The notes beneath the pieces are model-generated. The model had not been told where the DNA came from, searched no databases, and saw only the letters and a list, made by a program, of their open reading frames with translations. A stretch of DNA of 36,108 bases, from contig VXOI01000139.1 of the NCBI GenBank assembly GCA_009840175.1, positions 1 to 36,108 of the forward strand. The letters are read 5' to 3'. Source of the stretch: Chloroflexota bacterium (lineage in GTDB: Bacteria > Chloroflexota > Dehalococcoidia > Lucifugimonadales > UBA3495). Position numbers and translations under genes: made by a program. This document shows positions 16,576-25,368 of this stretch, piece after piece (position 1 is the stretch's first letter; each line of letters opens with the position of its first letter).

Positions 16576-17673
16576 CTAAACGAACTTGCCGCTGACCATC
16601 AGTTCCAGCACGGTGATGCGATTGACAATCTCCCTGAGCTGGTCCATGGCGTCGCTGTCCACGATTTGCAGCAGGCGGTCGGCCCGCGCCACCGCGTCAC
16701 GCAGGGCCGGAGGTACGTGTTCGATCCCTGACGGGTTGGCGTTCTCGTTGGCGACCCGTTCCTCGAGGTAGCTTTTGTATTCCTGTACCAGCCGCACCAC
16801 ATTGTCCAGCGCGACAGCAATTTCGTCGGTCTGCGGGTGTCTTGCTCCGCGGGATTCTCCGGCATATACCGGCTGTTCCTCCACCGGGAACCTTCGCCAG
16901 CGGTAGGGGAGTTCCAATATGGAGCCGGGTGACTGCATATCTGCGGCACTTTGCAATACCCAGCGGAGAATCGCTTTTTGCTGGATGGGCTTGCCCGCCT
17001 CGCCAACTTGGTTGCCCGCCGGATAGCGCAGGGTGACTGCCCTGGGCGCGCCGACGGTTGCGGTGATGTGGGGCTGAACGGACATCGAAACGGTGGAGAT
17101 GCCAGCGCCTTCGATGTGGTTCTGTACCAGTCCCAAGGACCGGTGGCATACCGGTCAACCGCAGGTCATGAACACCAGGTCTGCGCCACTCTTTTTGAAC
17201 CTCTCCGCCAGGACGGGCGCCGTGCGCGACATCAGGTTGTCCGGGTTCGGGTTGAAGCCCATGATGCTGTAGGCCATGGGCGCTATGCCGCCGATAACCC
17301 CCTCGTTTCGCAGCTCTCGCAGACGGTCCAACGGGAACATACAGTTTACGTCCCGGTCGGCTTCTACGTGGCTGTAATGAGAGTGAGTAATAGCGAGGTC
17401 GCGGGTGTCAATGCCGGTGGGAATCTCCCGGTGGGTCCAGTCGCCGTGAGCGCTGTCAATGTCGAAGGGAGTGTCGTCGCGCCGGTGCACACCGCCGGTG
17501 GTGAACAGCGAAACCACGCACTCCGAAAGCGGCTTGCTCAGGGGGGTCCAGCTGACTGTGTCGTTGCGAACGTCGGTAGTGCCAGTATGTCCGACCATGA
17601 TGCGGTTCATCCATTCACTGAACTTGCGCCTCTCTTCGTCGGTGAAAGGCCAGTGGCGGTAGTCGGTGGTCAT
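16576..17673 (-). CDS. GrdB/PrdB-family selenoprotein with in-frame UGA (glycine/sarcosine/betaine/proline reductase B-like)
   Basis: Two reading frames in the same phase (17673-17158 and 17154-16576) are separated by one TGA at 17155-17157. Read through, they give one 365-residue protein with C171-G-U173-P-V-C176-H around the UGA. That matches the selenocysteine-containing motif of the glycine/sarcosine/betaine reductase selenoprotein B family; the following SLGLVQ-x-IE-x-AGI is also typical. These enzymes reductively cleave amines or proline with a thiol donor, usually with partner subunits. GrdA, GrdC and PrdA are absent here. A hairpin directly after the UGA fits a bacterial SECIS. GGAG lies 9 bases before the ATG at 17673. 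It is the last gene of the ABC transporter operon and is followed by a terminator. If Sec insertion fails, only a 172-residue fragment is made. Confidence 0.85.
17126..17157 (-). promoter_or_regulatory. UGA codon and candidate bacterial SECIS hairpin
   Basis: TGA at 17155-17157, then 10 bases, then an 8-bp stem ACCGGTCC/GGACTGGT (17137-17144 with 17126-17133, one G-T) around the loop TTG. The UGA-to-loop distance of 18 bases lies in the range known for bacterial SECIS elements. The fit of the apical bases to SelB recognition is not tested. Confidence 0.55.
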
Positions 17674-17733
17674 ATTATTGTACTCCGATTGCCGGAAAGT
17701 TCTCGCTCACACCGGGGGTGAGGTGAGGACGTT

Positions 17734-18627
17734 CTAAACTTGCCTTTGCCGTGGGTCAAGAGCTTCTCGGAGCCAGTCGCCCAGCAGATTGAATGAAACG
17801 ACAATCAGGGCCAGCGCGACTCCCGGAATCACTGAGACCCACCATGCGGAAGTGGTGTACTCCCGTCCTTCCGCAATCATCGAACCCCAGGCCGGCGTCG
17901 GCGGCGGAACTCCCGCTCCCAGAAAGCTGAGGGACGACTCGATGATGATGACAAACCCTATCTGCAAGGTCAGCAACACCACCATGGTGTTGACGATGTT
18001 GGGGAACAGGTGCACCACTATGATGCGCACGCTGGAGCAGCCGGAAACCCGCGCTCTGGCGATGAAGTCCCGCTCCATCAGAATCAGGACTTCCCCGCGA
18101 ATAACCCGGGCGAATCTTGCCCATAGCACCACACCGACCGCGATCACCAGGTTGATAATGCCTGCGCCTAATATGACCACCAACATAATGGCGAACAGGA
18201 TGATAGGGAAGGCGATGGTAATGTCGGCTGCCCGCATAATTATGGTGTCGATTATTCCCCGGTTGTAGCCGGCGATGAGGCCGAGAACCACTCCGATGGC
18301 GGCAGAGAGCAGGACGGTAGCGGCGGCTACCATCAGCGAGGTTTGTGCCCCGTAGGCAATCCGGGTCGCCAGGTCCCGGCCCAAGGGGTCGGTGCCCAGC
18401 GGATGGCTCCAACTGCCCTCGGCGCTCCAGAAGGGTGGGTTGAGCCGGTCGCGTAGGCTGACCTCTGTGGATGAATAGGGGGAAATGACGTCGGCGAAGA
18501 TGGCCAGCACGACGAAAAAGAGCAGTATGACCATCGGTATCAGCGGAGCGCGCTTCAGCGCGTCGACCAGCCTGCTTGCTCTTGTGGGTTCCAACACCAG
18601 AATTGGCGCTGCTTCTGCCTGAGCCAC
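17734..18627 (-). CDS. ABC transporter permease, DppC/OppC type
   Basis: A 297-residue inner-membrane permease of the peptide/nickel ABC family. The N-terminal OppC-type helix begins near residue 28. The GTDPLGRDLATRI segment (78-90) is typical of DppC. The EAA-type loop reads RARVSGCSSVRIIVVHLFPN at about 198-217. About six transmembrane segments are visible. The start is a GTG at 18627 with a modest GGATAGG upstream. It follows the DppB-type gene by 943 bases of coding plus 25 bases of gap and precedes the GrdB-like gene by 60 bases. No ATPase (DppD/DppF) is encoded here, so one must come from elsewhere. Confidence 0.9.
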   Translation of the reverse strand: MAQAEAAPILVLEPTRASRLVDALKRAPLIPMVILLFFVVLAIFADVISPYSSTEVSLRDRLNPPFWSAEGSWSHPLGTDPLGRDLATRIAYGAQTSLMVAAATVLLSAAIGVVLGLIAGYNRGIIDTIIMRAADITIAFPIILFAIMLVVILGAGIINLVIAVGVVLWARFARVIRGEVLILMERDFIARARVSGCSSVRIIVVHLFPNIVNTMVVLLTLQIGFVIIIESSLSFLGAGVPPPTPAWGSMIAEGREYTTSAWWVSVIPGVALALIVVSFNLLGDWLREALDPRQRQV

Positions 18628-18652
18628 TGCCTATCCGTCCAATCCTCAAAGA

Positions 18653-19570
18653 TTACTCAAATCTGACTCGCGGGTCCAGGTATGCGTACAAGATGTCCAC
18701 CAGCAGGTTGACGAAAATCACGAGGGCACCGGTCAGGATGACGAGGGTCTGCACCAAGGGGAAGTCGCGGTTGATGATGCCGTTGAACACTAACCTGCCG
18801 AGGCCAGGCCAGGCAAACACCACCTCGACCAGGATTGCCAGTGTTATCAGGGCCGCAATGTAGGTGCCGCCGAATGTCACCACCGCGATGAGCGAGTTGC
18901 GCAGGGCGTGTTTCCAGATGACCCCGGTTTCAGAAAGACCCTTGACCCTGGCGAGCTTGATGTATTCGCTGTCCAGCACGTCCAGCATACTGGAACGGAG
19001 GAGGCGCATCACCCCGGCAATCAGGAAGAGACTCAAGGTGAAGGCGGGTAGAATGTAATGGCTAAACCCGCCCATTCCCTGGGTGGGCAAGAGGTCAAGT
19101 TGAACGGCGAATATCTCGATCAGGATTATTCCCAGCCAGAAGGAGGGGAGGGACTGCCCCAACACCGCTATCAACTTGGCGCCGGAGTCAATGATAGTCC
19201 CCTTTTTGACCGCGGCGATAACCCCCAGCGGCACGGCAGTAACCAGTATGAACACTATGGCGGCCCCGGCCAGCTTGACCGAGGGCATAATGCGTTCAAC
19301 CACCTGGTCTTTGACCGGCGTGCGGCCTCTTACCGAGCGCCCGAAGTCGCCTTGCAGGAAGTTACCCACGAATAGCCCATATTGGATTACTACGTGGCGG
19401 TCAAGACCCAAGGCGCGGCGGATTTCCAGCCGCTGTTCCTCGGTGTTCTGCTCGTCGATAAGCAGATATGAAGGGTCGCCGGTCAGCCGGACAACCCCGA
19501 ACACAATAATCGACAGCAGAAACAGGGCAATTACGGACTGCCCCGTTCGCCTCAGGATGTACTGCTGCAC
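18653..19570 (-). CDS. ABC transporter permease, DppB/OppB type
   Basis: A 305-residue inner-membrane permease. The N-terminus VQQYILRRTGQSVIALF has the look of DppB proteins, which begin right at the YILRR motif. The EAA loop is at ARVKGLSETGVIWKHALRN, and it ends in LYAYLDPRVRF, a typical DppB C-terminus. The GTG start at 19570 is preferred because GAGGAA lies just before it and because a longer reading to 19660 would run through the intergenic hairpin at 19632-19658. It sits between the binding protein and the DppC-type permease in one operon. Confidence 0.9.
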   Translation of the reverse strand: MQQYILRRTGQSVIALFLLSIIVFGVVRLTGDPSYLLIDEQNTEEQRLEIRRALGLDRHVVIQYGLFVGNFLQGDFGRSVRGRTPVKDQVVERIMPSVKLAGAAIVFILVTAVPLGVIAAVKKGTIIDSGAKLIAVLGQSLPSFWLGIILIEIFAVQLDLLPTQGMGGFSHYILPAFTLSLFLIAGVMRLLRSSMLDVLDSEYIKLARVKGLSETGVIWKHALRNSLIAVVTFGGTYIAALITLAILVEVVFAWPGLGRLVFNGIINRDFPLVQTLVILTGALVIFVNLLVDILYAYLDPRVRFE

Positions 19571-19631
19571 TGCTTCCTCGCGTAAAGGCGCGGAAATGGG
19601 TGGACGAAATTTCCACCAAGAAAATAAGCCA

Positions 19632-19658
19632 GACCTCCGGGGGAAATCCCCGGAGGTC
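19632..19658 (-). terminator. Intercistronic hairpin between binding protein and permease genes
   Basis: A perfect 11-bp stem GACCTCCGGGG/CCCCGGAGGTC with a 5-base loop, followed on the minus strand by TGGCTTATTTTC. Such hairpins after a binding-protein gene usually stabilise its mRNA or cause partial termination, so that more binding protein than permease is made. The T-tract is poor, so readthrough is likely. Confidence 0.7.
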
Positions 19659-19678
19659 ATAAATCCGTGCCTGCTATT

Positions 19679-21427
19679 CTAGCGGCGGCGAACCAGGTCG
19701 AGGTAGTTGGCCTCCCAAGAGCGCCAGGCCCGATCCCAATCCGCGTGAATCCGGTCGCTGCCAGCGTAGGACACGTCCAAGTTGGCTACCGGCAGATGGA
19801 TGTAATTGTCGTAGATGTAGTCGTACACGGCCAGGAAGCGCTGCTCCGCCTCCACCGGGTCCAGGGTTTCCTGCATCGCCTCGATGGTGGCGTCGAAAGC
19901 CGGGTCCTCGGCGCTGCGGCCCTGTCCTTCCGAATGCTCCAGTCCGAACATCAGCCCGGCGAATCCGGGGAACGGGCGGTTGGGGGCGTCCAGATAGGTC
20001 ATGGTGTTGGACAGGTTGAAGGCCAGCCGCTCGGCGATAGACGTGGCTGAGTCAATTGGCTGAATGGTCACGTCGATGCCTATTGCCTCGAAGTATCCGG
20101 CCATCGCCTCCACCATTCGTGGCCCTTCGGGCGCGTCCGGTCGGGGGTATGAGTGCATCGTTATGGAGAACCCGTCTCCGTAGCCCGCCTCTTCCAACAG
20201 GGCGCGCGCTCCGTCTGGGTCATAGGGGTACGGATCCTTCTTGGGCCCCCACCGGTCCCAGCCACCATATACCTCGCCGGACAGCGGCATTGGGTAAACG
20301 ATGCCGGGGCTGCCCCGCCCGGCGAATATGAACTCCACCATCTCATCGCGGTTGATGGCTATGTTCATAGCCTTGCGAACGCGAATATCTGACCAGGGCA
20401 CGTCTTCCCACATCTGGTGGAAGTAGAACCCGATAACGGCTTGGCCCGGTCGCGGGTACACCCGGAATCCGGCTTCCTCGATTTCCGTGACCCGTTCACG
20501 GGAAAGGTTGATGACGTCCACCTCGCCCGCTTTCAGAGCCGCTATGCGGGTGCTCTCTTCGGGAATAGTCTTGATGAGCACCGATTCCCACAGGGGTACG
20601 CCTTCCCGCCAGTGTTCGCCCCAATATGTCATTTCAATGAAATCGCCTTTCAGGTGGTCAGTCCATTGGTAGACGCCGGTGTGTATCGGGTTGCGGGCGT
20701 ACTCGTCTTCTCCCACGGCGTCGTAGTGGCTCTTGTCCACCGGAACGCCCAGGTTGCCCTGCGCATCGGTCAGGTCCCAGTCCAGGAATATCTGGGGCTT
20801 GTCCATGCGGACGTTAAATTCATAGTCGTCGACCAGGTCAATACCGTTCTCCGTAACGCAGCACAGCAACTGGTTCTTGTAGGATGCGGGAGCCTCCGGT
20901 ATGACCATCGTCTGGTCCAGGGCAAACTTTATGTCCTCGGCGATGAACTCCTCCCCATTCTGGAAGGGCACGCCCTGGCGCAGCTTGAAATTCCAACTCA
21001 AGCCGTCTTCCGCCATTGTCCACTCCTCGGCCAATCCGGTTTCGGTGGAAAGCTGGGCGTCGTCGGTGGTGCCTATCAGATAGTCCCAGATGAAGCGCCC
21101 GTAGTTCTTGGCGAAGGCTATTTCCTGCCAGGGTATCGGCACTTCGTTGCCATAGCTGGTCAGTCCCAGCACCAGTTGCCCCTCCGGTTCCTCCGACATC
21201 ATTGCTTGGGGTGCTTCGGTTGGCTCTGCCGCCGCTGTCGGTGCAGCCGTTGGCTGTGCTGGCGCAGCGGTCGGCTGGGTGGCCGGCGCAGTGGTTGCCG
21301 CAGGCGCGGTCGCTGGTTCCGGCGCCTCGGTGGCCGCTCCGCCACAGGCTGCCAGCAGCGCCAGCGCCAATATAACTGCGATTGGAAGTAGGAATCTCCT
21401 ATTGCGAACTCTGTTGATGGTTGTCAT
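19679..21427 (-). CDS. ABC transporter substrate-binding lipoprotein, SBP family 5 (DppA/OppA type)
   Basis: A 582-residue family 5 extracellular solute-binding protein. The signal peptide ends at LLAAC with lipid Cys near residue 28, followed by an Ala/Pro/Thr linker to about 75. Features of the family are LAEEWTMAEDGLSWNFKLRQ (around 130-150), the following FQNGEEFIAEDIKFALDQ, and DIRVRKAMNIAINRDEMV in the second lobe. Family members bind peptides, nickel, opines, glycine-betaine-like and many other amines. The co-encoded GrdB-like enzyme makes an amine or amino-acid derivative attractive, as inference only. AGAGGG lies 5 bases before the ATG. It is the first gene of the operon, with a promoter at 21471-21498. 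Confidence 0.9.
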   Translation of the reverse strand: MTTINRVRNRRFLLPIAVILALALLAACGGAATEAPEPATAPAATTAPATQPTAAPAQPTAAPTAAAEPTEAPQAMMSEEPEGQLVLGLTSYGNEVPIPWQEIAFAKNYGRFIWDYLIGTTDDAQLSTETGLAEEWTMAEDGLSWNFKLRQGVPFQNGEEFIAEDIKFALDQTMVIPEAPASYKNQLLCCVTENGIDLVDDYEFNVRMDKPQIFLDWDLTDAQGNLGVPVDKSHYDAVGEDEYARNPIHTGVYQWTDHLKGDFIEMTYWGEHWREGVPLWESVLIKTIPEESTRIAALKAGEVDVINLSRERVTEIEEAGFRVYPRPGQAVIGFYFHQMWEDVPWSDIRVRKAMNIAINRDEMVEFIFAGRGSPGIVYPMPLSGEVYGGWDRWGPKKDPYPYDPDGARALLEEAGYGDGFSITMHSYPRPDAPEGPRMVEAMAGYFEAIGIDVTIQPIDSATSIAERLAFNLSNTMTYLDAPNRPFPGFAGLMFGLEHSEGQGRSAEDPAFDATIEAMQETLDPVEAEQRFLAVYDYIYDNYIHLPVANLDVSYAGSDRIHADWDRAWRSWEANYLDLVRRR

Positions 21428-21470
21428 TGATACCCTCTGAAAACTCGCTTGATTCTGAATGATGCGGACA

Positions 21471-21498
21471 ATGATAATATCCCGAATCCAGTTGTCAA
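21471..21498 (-). promoter_or_regulatory. sigma70-type promoter of the ABC-GrdB-like operon
   Basis: -35 TTGACA (21493-21498), 16-base spacer, -10 TATCAT (21471-21476), reading toward the binding-protein gene. Confidence 0.65.
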
Positions 21499-21627
21499 TA
21501 TATGTTATTCAAATAGATTGTAATTCGTCGAATAATGGACAGATATTAGCGATTTGCATAATGGTATTACATCCAAGCACGATGTGCGGTAAAGTGAAAC
21601 TGTCACCAAAGCAGGAGGGACATCCCG

Positions 21628-22023
21628 ATGCAGTATCACATCAACCACGTTCACGTGCGGGCGCAGGACCCTCACGCTTCGGCGGAATGGTATGAAAAGT
21701 ACTTCAACGCCAGAAAATTGTGGGCGCGCGAAATTATGCCGGGCACCGTCACGGTCAGCATGGAGGTGGGCGGGCCGGTGCGGCTCAACATATCCTCCAA
21801 GCCCGCCGGGACGTCGGACGAGCGAAGCGTCGCCGAGCTGAACCGGCTGGGGCTGGAGCATTTCGGCTTCGACGTGGAAGACCTGGAATCGGAACTGGCC
21901 CGCCTGGAAGCCGATGGCATACGGGTGGTGCTGCCGCTCACCAAGACTCCCACCGGTTCCCAACTGGCTTACATCGAAGGCCCAGACGATGTGCTGATTG
22001 AGCTGGTGCAGCCCGTGCGTTAG
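21628..22023 (+). CDS. VOC-superfamily (glyoxalase/dioxygenase-fold) protein
   Basis: A 131-residue vicinal oxygen chelate protein with two beta-alpha-beta-beta-beta modules. Candidate metal ligands are H7 near the N-terminus, H78 in LEHFGFDV, and E125 in DVLIELVQ. The family includes glyoxalase I, ring-cleavage dioxygenases, methylmalonyl-CoA epimerase and antibiotic-binding proteins. At one module pair per chain it should act as a dimer. The substrate is unknown. AGGAGGG lies 8 bases before the ATG. It is divergent from the ABC operon and convergent with the flavin monooxygenase gene. Confidence 0.88.
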   Translation: MQYHINHVHVRAQDPHASAEWYEKYFNARKLWAREIMPGTVTVSMEVGGPVRLNISSKPAGTSDERSVAELNRLGLEHFGFDVEDLESELARLEADGIRVVLPLTKTPTGSQLAYIEGPDDVLIELVQPVR

Positions 22024-22025
22024 GG

Positions 22026-22058
22026 AAGAAAAATTCCCTCTCCCTCACAGGGAGAGGG
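22026..22058 (-). terminator. Hairpin terminator shared by convergent genes
   Basis: A 10-bp stem CCCTCTCCCT/AGGGAGAGGG (22036-22045 with 22049-22058). On the minus strand it is followed by AATTTTTC, so it best ends the monooxygenase gene at 22101. The word with its TTAGGGTGAGG flank is also a common dispersed intergenic repeat. Confidence 0.7.
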
Positions 22059-22100
22059 TTAGGGTGAGGATGAATCGCCAGGCGAAACAAGCCCGTCGTC

Positions 22101-23153
22101 CTAATCCGTGAACTGCGGCATAACCTCGGCGGCGAATAGCTCCAGCGAGTCCAGCACCCTCTGATGCTCGATGCCGCCGAAGTTGACGAAGAAAATCAGG
22201 TTCTCTACACCTGAATCGCGCAGCCGCCCGATGCGCTCGGCAATGTCGTCCGGGCTGCCGAATAGCATGACGTTCTCGCACATGGCGCTGTAGTCGAACC
22301 TGGCGTCGGGAGAGTAGCGGCTGCGGTAGGCGGCGTATTCGTCGGGCAGGAGGTCAACCCGTTGGCCGGGCGGCGCGCTGACCTCCTGTCCCGTCTGCTT
22401 GAACCACATGAAGGGGACTTCGGCTTCTCGGCGGGCCTGCTCGGTTGTCGGGGCAGCGTACATAGCCCGCGCCACGACAACGCGCCGCGGCGTGTAGTCG
22501 GCCTCGGCCTCGGCCAGAGCATCCTGGTAGAACTCTATCTGCCCGGCCACCTGTCCATAGGTCTCGCCTTGCCCGATGAGCAGGTTCCAGTCGTTGCGCA
22601 CCACCCGGGCAACGCTGTCGGCTCCCGACGCCGCCACATACACCGGCGGATGCGGCTGTTGCACCGGACGGGGCAGCACCGTAAGGTCATTGAAGCTCCA
22701 GAATTCGCCTCGATGGTCGAAGGGTTCGATGGAGGTCCAGGCGCAGGTCAGCACTTCCATTGATTCCTCGAACCGTCGGCTGGCCTCGTCCATCGGTATG
22801 CCCATCCGGTGAAACTCGCCCCACTGGTAACCGCGCCCCACGCCTAGGTCCAGGCGCCCGTTGCTCAGTACGTCCACCGTCGCCGTCTGCTCGGCAAGCT
22901 GGACGGGGTTGTGGAAGGGGAGGACGGTCACGGCAGTTCCCAGCCGGATGGTGTCGGTGACGCCGGCGAGGTAAGCCAGAACAGAGGTAGTGGCAGACAC
23001 GATGCCGTGGCGGGTGAAGTGATGCTCGGTGAACCAGACCGAACTATAGCCCATCCGCTCGGCGTGGAGAACCTGGTCGAGGGCCTCACGGTAGTAGCGT
23101 TCCTGTTCGGATGGATCGGGCAACTGTACCGAGTGAAAAAGGCCGAACTTCAT
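22101..23153 (-). CDS. LLM-class flavin-dependent monooxygenase (luciferase-like), copy 1
   Basis: A 350-residue (beta/alpha)8 flavin monooxygenase of the bacterial luciferase family. E43-H44-H45-F is the signature after strand two. TAVTVLPFHNPVQLAEQ (around 73-89) and LDLGVGRGY (101-109) form the flavin site. It uses reduced FMN or F420 supplied by a partner and oxygen to oxidise organic substrates such as alkanes, aldehydes, ketones or sulfonates. Expansion of this family is a hallmark of SAR202 genomes. The ATG at 23153 is preceded by AAAGGTC. It is the third member of a same-strand run with the GMC oxidoreductase and a retropepsin-like gene upstream. Confidence 0.92.
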   Translation of the reverse strand: MKFGLFHSVQLPDPSEQERYYREALDQVLHAERMGYSSVWFTEHHFTRHGIVSATTSVLAYLAGVTDTIRLGTAVTVLPFHNPVQLAEQTATVDVLSNGRLDLGVGRGYQWGEFHRMGIPMDEASRRFEESMEVLTCAWTSIEPFDHRGEFWSFNDLTVLPRPVQQPHPPVYVAASGADSVARVVRNDWNLLIGQGETYGQVAGQIEFYQDALAEAEADYTPRRVVVARAMYAAPTTEQARREAEVPFMWFKQTGQEVSAPPGQRVDLLPDEYAAYRSRYSPDARFDYSAMCENVMLFGSPDDIAERIGRLRDSGVENLIFFVNFGGIEHQRVLDSLELFAAEVMPQFTD

Positions 23154-23227
23154 AACTTGACCTTTTGATAAAATAGCCGCTCACCCTTGAGACGCTGCGA
23201 GAAAATGGGGAACTGCGGGTAGCCCGG

Positions 23228-23584
23228 CTACAAGGGTATACTGTCCATGGGAAGCAGTCGTTGCTCCACTGGGTCGACGTACATCCGCAGAGTTTCGAGA
23301 GCCAGCGATCCCAGCAACGGGGTTGTGTAGTCGTCGTTGAATGCGACGTACGTTATGACCTCGCGCCCATTGAGCTTGAGCCAGACATGGCCGACATCCA
23401 AGGTTCTCGTTCTACCGTCTGCCATTCGTACGTTCTCTGTAAAAGTGGGCGTTACCTCTATGGCTTGCAACAGAGAACCCGGTATAGACATCATAAATCC
23501 GCCAGTGTCGACTGTCGCCGAAAGGTCTACCCATTGTCGCCGCTCAATGTCGCCTATGGAAATCTCGACACTGAAAATACCCAT
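23228..23584 (-). CDS. Retropepsin-like (clan AA) aspartic protease-type protein, copy 1
   Basis: A 118-residue protein with the aspartic protease motif ATVD26-T27-G28-G, a hydrophobic turn after it, and a later second-half signature TTPLLGSLALE. The size and single DTG fit a homodimeric retropepsin-like fold. Bacterial relatives are small and mostly uncharacterised. No prophage or transposon is nearby. The ATG at 23584 is chosen because GAGG lies 8 bases upstream and the two relatives in the window begin with the same MG-x-F. It is 53 bases downstream of the GMC gene. Confidence 0.75.
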   Translation of the reverse strand: MGIFSVEISIGDIERRQWVDLSATVDTGGFMMSIPGSLLQAIEVTPTFTENVRMADGRTRTLDVGHVWLKLNGREVITYVAFNDDYTTPLLGSLALETLRMYVDPVEQRLLPMDSIPL

Positions 23585-23637
23585 CACCGAATCCTCTCTA
23601 ACCATTGTGGAAAACACCCTTTTCCCGGCGTCAATCC

Positions 23638-25173
23638 CTAACTCCCGCCTACCCAATCCGCCACTCGCTCGCCGATCATTATGGCGGTCGCGTTGGTGTT
23701 GGCGCGGGTGACCTGGGGCATGATGGACGAGTCGGCCACCCACAGGCCGCTGACGCCCCGGACGCGACACTGCTGGTCGGTGACGGCCATTGCGTCGCCA
23801 TCCGGGCCGATGCGGCAGGTGCCGGAGACGTGGCGGGAGCTGCCCAGCGTCTGTCGGATCCAACTGTCCAGCTCATCTTCATTGCCCAGAATCTCATCGG
23901 TGGGAGCAATACGGCCCTCTGATATGCCCTTATATGCGTCGGACTCCAGGATGCTGCACGCCAGCTTTACAGCCTCGCGCATCCGGCGCATATCGTTTTC
24001 ATTGTGGAGGTAGCGGTAGTTGATGGAGGGCTGGACCGAGGGATCGGATGACTGGAGGCGCACCCAGCCCGAGCCGTCGGGCAGTTCCAGGGCGCAGGCG
24101 ATGCGGGCTGTACCCGACGGGACCATCTCGCCCGTCATTACGTTCCAGATGGCTAGGGTGTGCAGCATGACGTCGTTAGGGTGAGATGGCGGCTCGGAGG
24201 TGACCCGTAGTCCGAATCGCAGGGCTTCGGCGTTGGCCGTCAACTTGACGTCTTCGTTCACCTGGAAGGTCACCGAACCCATTGGATGGTTGAAGAGGTT
24301 TTGGCCCACGCCCGGGGATTCCATCAGTACCGGGACGCCGTGCTCTTCCAACTGATTGCGGGGGCCGACACCGGACAGCATAAGGATATGGGGCGACTTG
24401 AGCGCTCCCGCGCACAGCACCACGCGGTCGCAGGCCAAGGTGTAGATTTCGCCGCCGCTCTCCGCCTCAATGCCGGTCACCTGTCCGCCCTCGATAACGA
24501 CACGCCGGACGAAGACGTCGCCGCGCACGGTGAGGTTGAGGCGATGTCGGGCCGGGGTCAGGTGGGTGATGTTGGTGCTCATCCGCCAACCGCCGCGGTT
24601 GTTCATGGGGATTGCGCCGATGCCGCCGGAGTTGGGGCCGTTGAGGTCGTGGTTGGGCGGGTAGCCCCGCTCCATGGCTGCGTCGTAGAAGGCGCGCTGC
24701 ACCAGCGGCCACTCTTCGTTTTCCCGGCGGACTATGGGCAGTGGGCCGTCGGTGCCATGGAAGTCGTCCTGGATGTCCATGTCGGTCTCTGACCTGCGGT
24801 AATAGGGCAACACTTTCAGGTAGCCCCATTCGTCGTTGCCGAAGGACTCCCATCGTTCGAAATCTTCCGGCAGACCCCGCAGGAATACCTGCCCGTTGAT
24901 GGAGCCGGAGCCGCCGATAACCTTGCCCTGAGCTATGTTTATCTCGCCCTGCTGGTCGTTTATGACGCCGCGAAGGTTCCAGGATATGGCCGAGCCGATG
25001 GCCTCTCCCTCGGAGGAATGGCCATTACGCACAGGCTCGGGCAGTTGCTCAGGGTCGTGGTAGTCCTGTCCGGCCTCCAGCAGCAGTACCGACCGCTGCG
25101 GGTCTTCCGAGAGCCTACTGGCCACCACCGACCCTGCCGAACCGCCGCCAACTACGATAACGTCGTACTTCAT
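23638..25173 (-). CDS. GMC-family FAD oxidoreductase (choline dehydrogenase-like)
   Basis: A 511-residue glucose-methanol-choline oxidoreductase. The N-terminus has the FAD dinucleotide loop VVGGGSAGS (7-15) with E33 as the ribose-binding acid. IAQGKVIGGSGSINGQVF is the GMC signature 1. LCAGALKSPHILMLSGVG is signature 2. The C-terminal active site has H448 in SSRHVSGTC and an Asn at 492/494 in RANTNATA. It oxidises an alcohol to aldehyde or ketone, passing electrons to oxygen or a quinone. GAGGAA precedes the ATG. It is divergent from the DinB gene and probably leads a unit with the downstream retropepsin-like and monooxygenase genes. Confidence 0.93.
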   Translation of the reverse strand: MKYDVIVVGGGSAGSVVASRLSEDPQRSVLLLEAGQDYHDPEQLPEPVRNGHSSEGEAIGSAISWNLRGVINDQQGEINIAQGKVIGGSGSINGQVFLRGLPEDFERWESFGNDEWGYLKVLPYYRRSETDMDIQDDFHGTDGPLPIVRRENEEWPLVQRAFYDAAMERGYPPNHDLNGPNSGGIGAIPMNNRGGWRMSTNITHLTPARHRLNLTVRGDVFVRRVVIEGGQVTGIEAESGGEIYTLACDRVVLCAGALKSPHILMLSGVGPRNQLEEHGVPVLMESPGVGQNLFNHPMGSVTFQVNEDVKLTANAEALRFGLRVTSEPPSHPNDVMLHTLAIWNVMTGEMVPSGTARIACALELPDGSGWVRLQSSDPSVQPSINYRYLHNENDMRRMREAVKLACSILESDAYKGISEGRIAPTDEILGNEDELDSWIRQTLGSSRHVSGTCRIGPDGDAMAVTDQQCRVRGVSGLWVADSSIMPQVTRANTNATAIMIGERVADWVGGS

Positions 25174-25248
25174 AGCTGTTCCTCAATGATGCAACAATGT
25201 CGCGCCGATTCTACACCCATCCGCCGTTGCGGGCTATACAGACCTCGC

Positions 25249-25269
25249 GCCCTGAGATTGTCGAAGGGC
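25249..25269. repeat. Degenerate REP-like half element
   Basis: GCCCTGAGATTGTCGAAGGGC is a single copy of the word seen in the repeat at 6092-6145 (CCCTTCGACAAGCTCAG on the other strand), with one changed base in the core. It lies in the 195-bp divergent gap between the GMC and DinB genes. Confidence 0.55.
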
Positions 25270-25368
25270 CGAGTCGGCATCCCGTTGACGATGCTGTGTC
25301 CGCTGACTATGATTGCCCGCACCGGCCCCGTAGAGAAATCGGGAAGAGCTTTCCCTCGAGGTTGCAAG

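Noticed and set aside
16576-17673. Two separate genes of 172 and 186 residues instead of one selenoprotein
   Set aside because: Same phase, one TGA between them, family motif spanning the TGA, and no good ribosome-binding site for the second part.
17756-18649. 297-residue alternative frame inside the DppC-type permease
   Set aside because: The true frame has permease motifs and membrane helices; this one is Arg/His-rich shadow.
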